Below, piece by piece: positions 10,701 to 20,291 of a stretch of 21,610 nt of DNA. Position numbers and translations under genes: made by a program. The stretch is taken from contig JADGJA010000358.1 in the NCBI GenBank assembly GCA_027596035.1, positions 1 through 21,610 on the forward strand. Reading direction: 5' to 3'. Each line of letters begins with the position of its first letter. Within the stretch, counting starts at the first letter, position 1. Below the pieces are notes generated by a model. It saw only the letters and a program-made list of their open reading frames with translations, ran no database searches and was not told the DNA's origin. The stretch comes from Thoreauomyces humboldtii (lineage: Eukaryota; Chytridiomycota; Chytridiomycetes; Spizellomycetales; Powellomycetaceae).

Positions 10701-13700
10701 TCTGCCATCTATGGGCGTCAAGCTTCCTCTTAACCTCAACGGTCTCCCGTCGATGCTCAACACGACGGTGGACGGTACAGTGCAGCTCCGGACTCTTCCA
10801 GCCAGTCGTATGGGCGTCAACGCAACGGCTTCTTTCTCGCTTCCGTTCTCCATCTCCCTTTCGATGGGCTACGTTGGTCTTCGCGTCAATGTTGATGATT
10901 CGGATCTGCTTTCGGTTGCCCTGCCAGGTCTTCGGATCGACAGCGTTGTTGGAGGCCGCAACACTCTCTCCGTCGATGCGGCGGTCACCTTCGAGCAGGG
11001 ATCTGGGATCCAGGACCGAGTCGCCGACCTGGTTGCCGGTTATCTCAAGGGAGTCATGTCCGGCACCGTGGGCATCGACCAGCTCGTCTTTGGTGTTAGC
11101 AGCACGGACGTCATTGATGTGATCTCGGAGGCCGATCTCTCGCTCCCCATTGCTACACTTCTTAGTGCGGATACCAGCGGCCCGGTTGACCTCGGTTCCA
11201 TAGCTGCCTCCTACCTCGAATCTGCGCTTTCCGGGAACGCTACCGGCGGCCATGGCATGAGCATCAGGCATGCTGGCATCGCTGCGGAGGCGGGTTCCAG
11301 ACTTCGCGTGACTGCTGCGGTGTTCGTCCCGCTCGCCCTTCCCTTCTCGGTGGAACTGGATCTCGGCTACGTCGGTGTCAAAGACATCGATGTCAATGAC
11401 GTCCGCATCATGAGCGTGGATATCGATGGTCTAGCGTACCGTAGTTCAAACGCAGCTATCGATGCGAGCGTCGCGGTCGCTAGTGGAAAGCAGGTGCAAG
11501 ATGTTCTCAGAAACATTGTCGAAGGAGACAAAAACGGCAGCTTTTCTGGCACCCTCGGGATCGCAGGTTTGGCGTTTGGGTACAGCCGCACCGATGTCAT
11601 TGAGGTATGAAGTCTCTTCCATGCGGTACCATCGCTTCCCAATTTTCTGATCCGCTTTTCCACAGGTCTTCAGCAAAGCGCAACTTCTGCTCAGCATTGC
11701 CCCCATTGGCAAGGTCCTTTCCCATTACATCACACAGACCCTGAACAGCTTCCTTTCGGGAGTCCCTACCACGGGCGCCATCGAAGCCTCCCCGTCCTCT
11801 GACTTCCGCATCAACCTCGGTACGAATGGATCCCTTTCTCTATCGAACATTGCGGTCGCCTTTCAGCCATCGAGCGTTATCGCGTGCAAAGTGGATGGAT
11901 CACTTCAACTTCCATTCGACATCACCGCTTCCCTTCCGTTCCTTGACGTTGCTATCGGTCTCGACGCTGAGCCTGTGGTTCAAATCGCTATCTCCGGCCT
12001 TGAGGTGGCAGAAGGGACCAATGTCCTGAAACTCGAGACGGACTTGATAGTTCAGGAAGGAGCAACTGTGCAGAACAAGGTCGCTGCCGTCGCTCAAGCC
12101 ATCTTCGCGAATGCTGGATCCCCTCTTCCCGGAAGTCTGAGCATCTCGGGATTGAGACTCGGTGTCTCGGCAACCGATTCCATTGACGCCTTAAGTGAGA
12201 TCATTTTCTCCCTGCCCCTCGAGAAGCTTGCGAGGCCGTTCCTGAGCAGCAACAGCAACAGCGATAACTCGAGTACTGGATGGGTGACGGAAGTCAAGAT
12301 CGATCACCTCGGCGTTCGAGCGGTTGAGAAGCAAACTCTTGCCCTGGACGTATCGGCGGGCTTCACCAGTCACTTCCCGCTTTCGCTTACCGGTTTAGGC
12401 TACATTGCTGTGACTGTCGGGATCGACTCTGTCGATCTCCTGAATGTGGAGATTCCCGGTCTGACGCTCCAAGCCGGTGCGAACTCGGTTGATCTTCGCT
12501 TGGATGTCGCTTTCCTGTCATCTGACGCTGTTTCGACCGCGATTGCCAAACTTGTCAACGATATCTACACTCTCGGGTGGGGGAATTCCCCGGAGACCCT
12601 TGCGCTCGCTGGTCTCGCCATCGGCCACAGCGCAGAAGATCATATTTCGGCATTCTCCAAGGCTCGCATTGGGTTCGCCAGCTCGCGGATTCTCAGTGCT
12701 GCCAACATCGATGCAGCATTAGCGTTCGTTCCCATCACCCGAGGTGACTTCACCGAGACGGGCATGTTCTCCCGCGTCTCGATCCCAAGCGCTCATCTCC
12801 GGTTCGACGAGGAGGAGAGGCTCGAGGTAGTCGGTCAGGTTAGCCTTTCAGGCATTTCCATGGACGCAGCCATCGTGTTCCCATACTTGTCTGCAAATCT
12901 CGCTATCGACGGGAATCACCTCGCCGCCGTGGAGCTGACAGAGCTGTTCATTTCCCAGACCGGGCAAGACAGTCTGTTAGTTCACTTCACTATCGCACTT
13001 CAGTTCCCAACGGGCGACATCTCGGGTATTCAGACTGCCTTCTCCAACCTAGTGACGGACATGCAACATCCGACGGGAGCTATCCGCGGCACACTCCAGA
13101 TGCAGGACCTCACCTTCGGTGTGTCAAAGGACGACTCGATCAACGTACTTGCAAAATGTGAGGGCGGACTTGCTTTGCAGCAGATCGGTGTTGCCGGAGC
13201 CAACCTTTTCAACAACATGCTGAAGAGCATCGCCTTGGAACTCGTCGATGTTGCGCCTGCCAGTGCTACAGCTATCGACGCTCAAGTCATTGCGCGCTTG
13301 GACCCGGGGTTGCCGGACATCCTTGCTGCCATCCCATTTGTTTACCTGGAGGTCTTGCTGGACGACAAGGTTCTGATCACCCCGGAGGCCACTGACGTTT
13401 CAGTCTCGCCATCCGGGCAGGTCCTCGCGAGGGCCAACATCGAGTTCGTTCCAAACACTGCTGGGATCCAGGCCCTCGGCTCAATTGCTGGGAACCTGAT
13501 TTTCCGCCGCCCTCAGACCGTCACCAACAGTGTGACGATCACAGGGCTACTGTTCGGAAGAACAAGGGAAACAGCCACTCGCCTTGTTGCTACGTCAGTC
13601 ATCGACTTTGATCTTCCATGGTTCATCGACGTCTTGACGGAGTACATCAACAGGCCGGAAAATAAACTGGATCTGACAGACATCCATGGAACGGTCGTCC

Positions 13701-14956
13701 CGGAAGGCGTATTCGTGACCGCAACCGCAAAACCTCTCCCACCGCTTGCACCGTTCCGATCCCGCCCCGGAGCTTCCGCGATGGCTTCCGTCATCTTCAA
13801 AGGACAGAACGCCGTTGACCTCATCTTTACCAAGGTAGCCCTGACGCCTGGCCAACCGATCCAATTCGAACTCATGGTGAAGACGGTCGAACCGGCCATC
13901 TTTGCCGCAGCCGACGTGATTCTTCCTCAGCTGCTCGAGTGGGTCAGCTTCACTCAAGGCGTCCAGCTTGGCTCCCTGGCTCTAACGCTTGGCGATCCGA
14001 CAAGTCCGTCCATCAACTTCCAGGCCCTCAACCAGGCTCTCCTCCAACCCCCGGATCTCTACATGTTCGAGCCCATCTTCGTGAAGCCAGAGCTCGTCAA
14101 CCCGCTCACCCAAGGTCTGGGACTGGACATTCACCTCGGCATGCCCAACATGGGATGCCTCCACGTCGATCTCGGGATCTTGGGAGTTCGGATAACGGAT
14201 CGCGGGACGACCGAGATCGGCAAAGCCAGCACTCCCGATGGTTTAGTCCTCAAGAACGTTGCCGAGGGGGGCGGGGACCCCCGCGTCAACGACTTCCGTC
14301 TTGCAGTTCGACTCGATCTCGACTTCAACCCCATCAAAGTCTGGGATTCCATCGTGGATCTCCTCCACGGTGGCGCCAATTACCAACTCGACTTTTTCGC
14401 CACGACGACGGGCGGGACCGCCGTCCCGTGGTTGACAAACGTCCTCGCTCACGTTCCCGACTATCTGAAGGGGAACCTTCTTCCCATCATCGTGGGTCTC
14501 CTGGATCACATCAAGATCAAGCTAGGCCCGTTCACAATCACACCTCCCCCGATTTTTCACGAGCTCGCCGAGGACATCCTGGCGAAGCTGCCGACCAACA
14601 GGGTCGTCATCGTGGATGGAGTGATGCCCAGCGGGTTCGCTCCAATCGCACCTGCAAACGGAACTGGGTCGGTCACGATGGCTACAGCGAACAACGTCAC
14701 CTCCGTCCTCTCCTTGTCAACGTCCACCCTTACGAGTTCATCGCTCACTACCACCAGCAGCGTCGTCGTCACCAGCGCGACCCTGACTTCGACGGCGCTC
14801 TCCACGTCTGTGCCGGCAATGATTACTTCTCTCCTTCCGACAGAAACTTCCTCCATTTCCTCCATTTCCGTTTCCTCCTCCTTTTCCTCTGTTTCATCTT
14901 CATCCACGATCCGCGTATCTAGTCCCATCCTCCCTGCTTCAGCACCAGCGGCTTAG
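4749..14956 (+). CDS. Giant type II membrane protein with tandem DUF3712/LEA-2-like repeats (3323 aa)
   Basis: Exons are 4749-5255, 5382-5886, 5936-11604 and 11666-14956. Introns are 126, 49 and 61 bp, all GT-AG with consistent phases; the coding length is 9972 nt ending in TAG. Residues 1-138 are Ser-rich and presumably cytosolic. A basic flank (SSQRRRARYCGGKF) leads into one membrane span at about 140-166. The remaining ~3150 residues carry many N-glycosylation sequons, so they are lumenal or extracellular. They consist of about 15 divergent units of roughly 155-170 residues starting near residues 722, 879, 1042, 1208, 1352, 1506, 1658, 1816, 1972, 2139, 2310, 2464, 2622 and 2776, with more degenerate units before and after. 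A typical unit has LPF-x5-GYVG, a PLxxVxLP strand and a closing GxSxTDxIxxFSK motif. Residues ~3225-3323 form a Ser/Thr-rich tail with no GPI-type hydrophobic end. The fold family (DUF3712, LEA-2) includes yeast Tag1 and Vac7, vacuolar proteins. A lipid-binding role is proposed for that family and is inference here. Confidence 0.9.
5256..5381 (+). other. Intron 1 of the giant gene, in-frame and stop-free
   Basis: Donor CAG|GTGAGT at 5256; acceptor after a T-run, TTTTGTCTCAG, ending at 5381. The length is 126 bp (42 codons) and the frame stays open through it, so retention would add 42 residues directly after the membrane span. The consensus splice sites and the better continuity of the spliced protein (VVPHIIQ-SKVSAIDT) favour splicing. 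Confidence 0.75.
7090..13700 (+). repeat. Tandem repeat array encoding LEA-2-like units
   Basis: Protein-level repeats with a DNA period of about 460-510 bp. LPF/NPLP-type unit starts are seen near 7090, 7561, 8049, 8547, 8980, 9440, 9898, 10372, 10840, 11340, 11914 (one intron lies in the preceding interval), 12376, 12850 and 13312. Similarity is clear in protein but weak in DNA, so the duplications are old. Intron 3 (11605-11665) cuts one GxSxTDxIxxFSK motif between the Ile-Glu and Val-Phe residues. The motif is restored only by splicing, which supports the join. Confidence 0.8.
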
Positions 14957-15193
14957 GCTCTCCAGTCCTTTATAGATAGAACATTGCTTACAGTAACCGC
15001 ATACCAGATTATTTCCATACCCCTCGTTGAAATTACATTATCATCTGATACATAACTGTTCCATAGTGAGAGGAATGAGGAACAAGATCTTTGTGAAGGA
15101 TGTGTGAAGATGGTCGGAGCTGTCTAAACGGAAGCCTCTGGGTGTACCGTAATAGTAATCAGGACCCTGCGTCGATACGACGAACCCCTTCAC
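14957..15193. other. Convergent 3' spacer
   Basis: This 237-bp stretch separates the stop codons of two convergent genes, the giant membrane protein (plus) and the Gemin6-like gene (minus). It should contain both 3' UTRs. I see no canonical AATAAA and no further gene. Confidence 0.5.
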
Positions 15194-16034
15194 TCATCGT
15201 CTTGACGCATGCCACAAGTCCAGAACATCCCTCACCCTCTCGACCAGGATATCGTTGGCCCCTTCCACACACAGCGACGTGTACGGCGGTCGGACGGTGA
15301 CGGCTCCCGATATCAGACACAGCACGGTGGGATCCGAACTTCCAGTTTCCGTCGCCGTGATTCCGTTCCGTTCCAAGAACGCGACGAGCGACGTCCGGGC
15401 CCTTTCGGCGGTCGTTGCGGTGGCGGTGGAGGTTGTGACCGGTGAGCTGGAGATGTGGGAGAGGAGTTCGTCGACCTGTCGGTGCGTGATGGGATCCGGA
15501 CCGTGGTCCGAGTATGGGTCGACTGGATGTGATGATGGGAGCAAGAAGAAAGGAGAAGCAATCATTACGAAAAAAAAAAACGGTTGCGAGCATGAGATGC
15601 AAAGGAACCCCTTCAGCATCTTGTTCTGTTCATAGTTCCCTGCATTTACCTTGCACGCTGTGCAGAGCGTGTCCCATGACGACCGTGAAGCGCGGTCGTA
15701 ACGGTTCGCTTCCGTCCAGCTCTCTTTCCTCAACGTCCTCACCCTCCACTTCCTCAAGAGTACGTTTCTCCTCCTGTTCCTGCATGCCCGGCGCTATGGG
15801 CATGGACATGTGTCCCAGAACAATGGTCAAGGAGTCTGGGTCGACGTTGAGAAGATGACCCGAGATGGATTCCAAGGGCGAGTCGGGAGTGACGCTTCTT
15901 TTCGAGGAGGAAGGACCTGCTGGAAGGAGTCTTAGAATCACGGGATAGCCGTGGAAAGCGACGAGCGAGGGGAACGCATGGGGCAGTTCGGCTGGTGGTG
16001 GCGGTGGTGATCGAGGTGGTGGTATTATGGACAT
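15194..16034 (-). CDS. GEMIN6: Gemin6-like protein, SMN complex (237 aa)
   Basis: Two exons on the minus strand, 16034-15650 and 15522-15194. The 127-bp intron (15523-15649) has donor GTAAAT, a long T-run and acceptor CATCCAG; the join is phase 1. After a Pro-rich start, residues ~21-128 look Sm-like: VILRLL, then GHLLNVDPDSLTIVL (Sm1-type strands), a divergent acidic loop at about 85-110, and a closing strand VVMGHALHSVQ. Residues ~165-232 match the AD-type C-terminal domain of Gemin6: a helix (ARTSLVAFLERNGI), then TVLCLISGAVTVRPPY, then the helix NDILVERVRDVL. In animals Gemin6 pairs with Gemin7 in the SMN complex that loads Sm rings onto spliceosomal snRNAs. Lsm12 is the main alternative because it also has an LSm plus AD layout, but the GHAxxxV and TLC-x-G-VT-x-PPY signatures fit Gemin6 better. 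The loop and leader make it longer than the human protein. Confidence 0.82.
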
Positions 16035-16306
16035 TGCGAAGATTCTTGGAACCTTTCATGACAGTTGCTGGGCGCGCCGAGGGAAGGCGAAAGAGTGACG
16101 AGTGGCTGTGCCATGCATTCGATAGCAGAAAGGTGCGGGGGTGTGTGTCACTCTGACTCAGAGTCCAAAGTTCGTTGGTTGGGTGTGACGGACCCGACTG
16201 GACGTCTCCCAGGCCGGAGGTTCCGTGCCAATGACTGTGTCCTTAGTCTCGTTGCATGATGTCTTCAGAGTGGAAGTAGGAGACGAGCATGCCTTGAAGA
16301 CGGTGC

Positions 16307-16931
16307 TCAAGCAACTGCGGCTTGTAGCTTGACACCGGTCGCACCGGTCGCTGCCGAGGTTGTCACCCCGAGTTTGTCCTCGGCAGCGACCGGAGCAACC
16401 AGAGTCAGACTCAAAGCGCTTCGTGGAACGATGAGACCAGCTCTTTCGGCGATCGCCCGCAATTCGGCGATCTCGCGGTCTCGCAGGGCCAATGCGGCCA
16501 TGCACCTTGCTTCGCTGGCTTGGAGACTAAGTTGGAGTTCGGATCGCATCGATTTGAACTTGGAGTCTGCATGCGCCCTGTATGTTGAGCTGGATATGCA
16601 TCGCTTTCATCCTCTCATTCAAGAGGCACAGGGAGATGTCTGCCTTACGCGGACGGTCAACCGGACTTCCGACAGAGGAGAGCGCGAGGGCTGCAGCGTT
16701 ATGACCCGATCCATACCCTGAGTCTTGATGGGCTCTAGCAAATTCGGCGACCGTCTTTGCGAGCCAACAGAAATGGGAGAGTGGGGAATGCGCCTGGGAA
16801 TGCGCCGCTGTTACCAGCGGCTGCTCACCGACGGGCGTAAGATCACCGCACAAAGAAAAGGAACCACGTGCCAGAGACAACAAAGATCGCCTTGAGAGGA
16901 CCATACTGGGCAGGATGCACTGTTCGAACAT
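16307..16931 (-). CDS. Possible small protein with C-terminal coiled-coil segment (180 aa)
   Basis: Proposed exons are 16931-16649 and 16566-16307, with an 82-bp intron (16567-16648; donor GTAAGG, CTCAAC branch-like site, acceptor GCATGCAG) joined in phase 1. The family is not recognised. The N-terminal exon is unremarkable except for a Ser/Ala-rich part (AHQDSGYGSGHNAAALALSS). The second exon encodes a heptad-like helix (RSELQLSLQASEARCMAALA, continuing RDREIAELRAIAERAG) and a Thr/Ala-rich end. It lies 85 bp downstream of the dehydrogenase stop on the same strand. A perfect inverted repeat sits within its last codons, so this stretch could instead be structured non-coding DNA. The start codon is uncertain. 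Confidence 0.35.
16344..16393. repeat. Perfect 16-bp inverted repeat with 18-nt loop
   Basis: The arm CCGGTCGCTGCCGAGG at 16344-16359 is exactly reverse-complementary to 16378-16393, with an 18-nt spacer. A GC-rich stem this long would form a stable hairpin in RNA or a cruciform in DNA. It overlaps the 3' end of the proposed small coiled-coil gene. Confidence 0.85.
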
Positions 16932-17015
16932 AGAGGGAGACACCAAAGGGCCGATAATGCTCGTGTTGGAATGCTACCCGCCAAGTAAAATGGTTGCAAT
17001 GAATGCATAACGAGT

Positions 17016-18156
17016 CTAAGCGAGGGTCTCCTTGACGCTGGGGTCCAGCTTGATCCACAGCTGAGCCATCTCGGCCCACAGCTTCTTCTCGAGGTCCTTC
17101 CCTTCGGCGCTCTGACTGAACTCGGAACGCTTGGCGTCGGCAACCTCCATCTCGCTGATGTAGGCTCCCTTGTCCTTGATGTCTGCCACGGATCCGTACG
17201 CGATCTGAAGAAAGGAATCGTTCAGGAGCTGAAATGGACTTGCCTGGCTTCCACCTGTTGAAACTCACGTTCTTGGCGCCCTCCTCGGTGGGCATGCTCT
17301 TCGCCTTCAGAGCTGTCTGAAATTCGGGAGGAGCGTTTCGGACGAGGTCCGACAGACAGAGACCGGGGTTGATGGAGGTGACGATCACGTCCTTTGCGAG
17401 AGGGAGGTGAGCGATTCCGGTTGCGAGGTGGTTCGACACGAGCTTGCTGAACGCGTATCGTTCCTCCTTGTTGGGAGACGACTCGTCGTTGAACTCTTCG
17501 AGGAGCGGACGCGACGCGTCCTTGGGCTTGGTGTACTTGAAGGCCGAGTGGACTGGTGAAGGAAAGGATCACGGAGAGTGAGTGAATCGACAGGCGTCAA
17601 AAAGTAAAGAGCGAAAGAAAAACTCACTTCCTGAACCGACGATGGCAAGATGAGGTTTGAAAGCCTTCTGACCGTCCGTCAAGCTCAGTTTCGCCGTCTT
17701 GGCCAACAAGGGCAACAGCTGAACACCCAACAGTCCTGTCGCCAGATCGTTGACCTGGAAGATCTCCTCCCACCCATCGTCGGTCTTCTTGAACCCGAAA
17801 CTAGCGATCCCGGCGTTCTCGCACAGGACGTCCAACCTCTCGAGCTTCCTGGCCTTCTCAGCGAACCGGTTCACGCTGTCAAACGACGAGAGGTCCAGTT
17901 CCCAGACCTCCACCCGGGACGCATCCAGACCCGACTTTGCGGCGATCTCCTGCCGGGCCGTCTCTCCCTTCGATGGCGTCCGGACCGCGAGGATGAGCTT
18001 GGAAGGCGAGAGACGACCGAGATGGATGGCCGCCCAGAGCCCCAGTCCCACGTTGGCGCCGGTCACTATGACGGTTCGTCCGGCGAGGAGGTTGGCTTCG
18101 GGGGTGAAGTTGAACTTTGTCTGGGTGAAATCCGGAAGGTTGTCGATGTGGGACAT
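17016..18156 (-). CDS. Short-chain dehydrogenase/reductase, three exons (333 aa)
   Basis: Exons on the minus strand are 18156-17628, 17552-17269 and 17204-17016. Introns of 75 and 64 bp both have GTGAGT donors and CAG acceptors, and the total of 1002 nt ends in TAG. This is a classical Rossmann-fold SDR using NAD(P)H. The cofactor loop TGANVGLG is at residues 32-39, NAG at 114-116, and a helix Asn near 136 (FQVNDLATGLLGVQLLP). The catalytic Ser is at about 175 (IVGSGIHS) and the YxxxK pair is Tyr209/Lys213 (RYAFSKLVSN), followed by INPGLCLSDL. It resembles the retinol-dehydrogenase/WWOX-like group of fungal oxidoreductases. The substrate cannot be read from sequence. No membrane span or targeting signal is evident, so it is probably cytosolic. 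It is transcribed divergently from the ATG10-like gene. Confidence 0.92.
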
Positions 18157-18762
18157 GTTGGATGCGAGTGGGTTGGAGACGTGAAAGTGGTCAAGAGGGT
18201 TTCAGATCGATGCTTTCTGTACGGGAAACGTCAGGGAGCGGTAGGGGTTGATGCGTCTGCTCTCTTATATGAGCGTGGGAAAGCGCGAAACGTCGAGACG
18301 ACGAGGGCGGATTCGTCCCGAACAAGTTTGACAGGCACATCACTTGCTGTACGGTAGTCCGGAACTCCAGACTCTCGGAGTCCCAGCCGGGCAACGTGGC
18401 ATCTGCAACATACATCATGATGTATCCACGCATACATTATTAGGGTTCTGAGTCATCACTTCCGCGCTGCTCCGCTCTTCCTCCCAACTTTTGGGGCATT
18501 TCGAAGCCTAGATCCTTGACCAATTGCACACATTGCACACATCTTGTAGAGCTTCGGGGACGGCGCAAGGCTTTCGAGGATACCTTTCGAGGGTTTCTCG
18601 TGGACGGGCGCGCCTATTTGAGGTACTTTGGATGCACAGTGACCCTGTCGTCGCCGGTTGAAATTGGGCTAAAATGCGACTTTTTTGACATCACGCAGGG
18701 ATCACAGTAGCCCGAGTCGACGCCATCTTGGTACAAGCGAGGACAATACCGCCAGGCAGGAA
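18157..18762. promoter_or_regulatory. Divergent promoter region between dehydrogenase and ATG10-like gene
   Basis: 606 bp. A TATA-like element lies on the minus strand (CATATAAGAG, plus-strand 18262-18271), about 110 bp before the dehydrogenase ATG. A 16-bp perfect palindrome is at 18410-18425. Toward ATG10 there is a CCAAT at 18520-18524 followed by two copies of TTGCACACA. No gene is supported inside this stretch. Confidence 0.45.
18410..18425. promoter_or_regulatory. Perfect 16-bp palindrome ATACATCATGATGTAT
   Basis: The sequence equals its own reverse complement over 16 bp and lies in the middle of the divergent promoter. This is the form expected of a binding site for a dimeric transcription factor; no specific factor can be named. 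Confidence 0.5.
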
Positions 18763-19547
18763 ATGGTGCACGTTTTGCAATACGACTTCGAGGTGGACGC
18801 ACGCTCGTTTGTGCAGAGAAGCCTGGCAGCAGGAGATTCCTGGCATATCGTGCGGCCAGACTCCCACGAAAACCGTGCAAGCTACCTGAGAAAAACCTTG
18901 ACGCTGGAACCGCAGTCCGTGCAGGGGCCTAATAAACCGATCAAGGATGCTTACCACCAATCAGAACATGATCCAGTACCGATATCTCCGGTCGGCTTCT
19001 TAAACATGGACACGGCGTACTTGGAGCTCGAGGAAATGCCTGACGAAGCCGCCTTGGTTCACGGGACCGCCAGTCAGCAGCGACTTTCACTGACGATGGA
19101 GGTTCATGCTTTTGTTTTCACGATCCTGGCAGTGTCCTGTCCTCTTTTTTAACGCATGGACGGCTTCCGGCGCTTCTGTATCGCTTGCGGAGATCAAGCG
19201 GTGTATCAAAGGCGGTCTTCCCGACCTGGATCAGGACAAACGCACGCAGTACGACATGCCAGTGGTCTCCCAGCAGGTAAATAATTCGAGCGTGAATTCG
19301 GAAGCTATACTTGGAAGTCTCACTTGTGCTCTCTTAGGATCATCCTGTACTAGGAGTACCGTTCTACTACGTGCATCCTTGTCAGACTGCTATGATTTTG
19401 AGGGATATCTGCGATACGGGTAGTGAGACGGATGAGGCGCATATGGGCTTGCTGCTTCCGTGGATAAGTATGGTCGGTACCCTATTTGCTCCGTTGCAGC
19501 TGGTAGACCTTAGCTACTTCAAGAATCATCCCACCACGGTTTTATGA
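18763..19547 (+). CDS. ATG10: Atg10-like autophagy E2 enzyme, frame broken by one base or hidden intron
   Basis: Atg10 is the E2-like enzyme that transfers Atg12 to Atg5. The frame from ATG 18763 gives the family N-terminus (YDFEVDARSFVQRS, then GDSWHIVRP). The conserved strand LLFSRSWQCPVLFFNAW, then SVSLAEIKRCI, continues in the next frame. A 61-bp intron (19277-19337; GTAAAT...CTCTTAG) follows. The last exon has DHPVLGVPFYYVHPCQT, with the catalytic Cys codon at 19380-19382, then LPWISMVG, and stops at 19547. Two readings restore the frame. Skipping one base near 19108 gives 240 aa with EVHLLFS aligned as in other Atg10 proteins. An 85-bp intron 19017-19101 (GTACTT...CTGAC...GGAG) gives 212 aa but loses the acidic loop and first strand. 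I favour a 1-nt indel, real or from assembly. Identity is strong; functional status is open. Confidence 0.85.
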
Positions 19548-19725
19548 AGCAGACGAGACTACCGCCCCGCCCGGAAAACGATGATTGTGACGTGAACCTC
19601 ATATTATCGAAAATCGAACGCCGAATATGCTCTCAAAATGGGATACATGGACCAGATCGTCAGGTTCCCAATCACCGTCGTCCGTGTTGCCAGACTCCTC
19701 ATCCTCATCCAGCGCACCAGATCTC

Positions 19726-20291
19726 CTACCCCATCATCCGCGCATGCTTTGCCGTCTGATCAGACTCATGCGTCTCGAACCACTGTCTCGCGTGAACTCC
19801 GTTCTCCTGTTCACGCTCGCTCCTGATGAACGCAACGCACCGGTCCGTCATTCCGAGATCGGCTACCTTGACAGCCAGCTGGTCCAAAGCGTGACTGAGA
19901 GTTTCATGTCCTTTCCTGGGCGGTTCCGGCACGATCTTCTGCATGAGCTCGACGAAGGCGTCGGGATTGTGTCGTCTTCTCCGCACAGTGCTGGTGGACT
20001 GCTGTCGCTGCTGTCGTACGGGTTTCGGTACGAGGATCGTGCGGGGAGACGGCGCGGTCTCGTGTCGGGACTCTGGCTCCGGTGAACAGAATTTCGAGCC
20101 GTTCCATGCGGTTGACGTGGCGGGCCATGGAGGCGTCGCTTGTCGAGTCACGTAGAATGTGTCTCTAGCTTGACGCCTCGCAGCGGCGAGCCTGGGCCCG
20201 GTTCGGAAGTTCCTTACGGACACAATGGGCTCCTGGCCCGACTTATCGGCGAGGTCGGACTGAGCCAGTCGCCTGGATTATGCGGCGACAT
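19726..20291 (-). CDS. Hypothetical protein, two exons (170 aa), strand uncertain
   Basis: Proposed exons are 20291-20218 and 20164-19726 on the minus strand, with a 53-bp intron (20165-20217; donor GTAAGG, acceptor AGCTAG) joined in phase 2. The first half is Pro/Ser/Arg-rich. The second half looks folded (PDAFVELMQKIVPEPPRKGH, then a helix ALDQLAVKVADLGM and a charged stretch IRSEREQENGVHARQWFETH). The family is not recognised. The frame is open for some 20 codons upstream of the ATG, so an earlier exon may exist. The opposite strand also has a long open frame here (19627-20085) with reasonable composition, so the strand is not certain. The stop lies 178 bp beyond the convergent ATG10-like stop. 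Confidence 0.4.

Noticed and set aside
5964..11271. Several long minus-strand frames inside the giant gene
   Set aside because: They are antisense to the repeat units; the repeat structure and splice joins show the plus strand is coding.
13939..14922. 327-codon plus-strand frame rich in Arg/His/Pro
   Set aside because: Overlaps the last exon of the giant protein, which continues open to a Ser/Thr tail. The composition is typical of a +1 shadow frame.
19102..19132. 31-bp GT...AG segment that would also restore the ATG10 frame
   Set aside because: Too short for a fungal intron, and it would remove the conserved strand with LLFSRSWQ.
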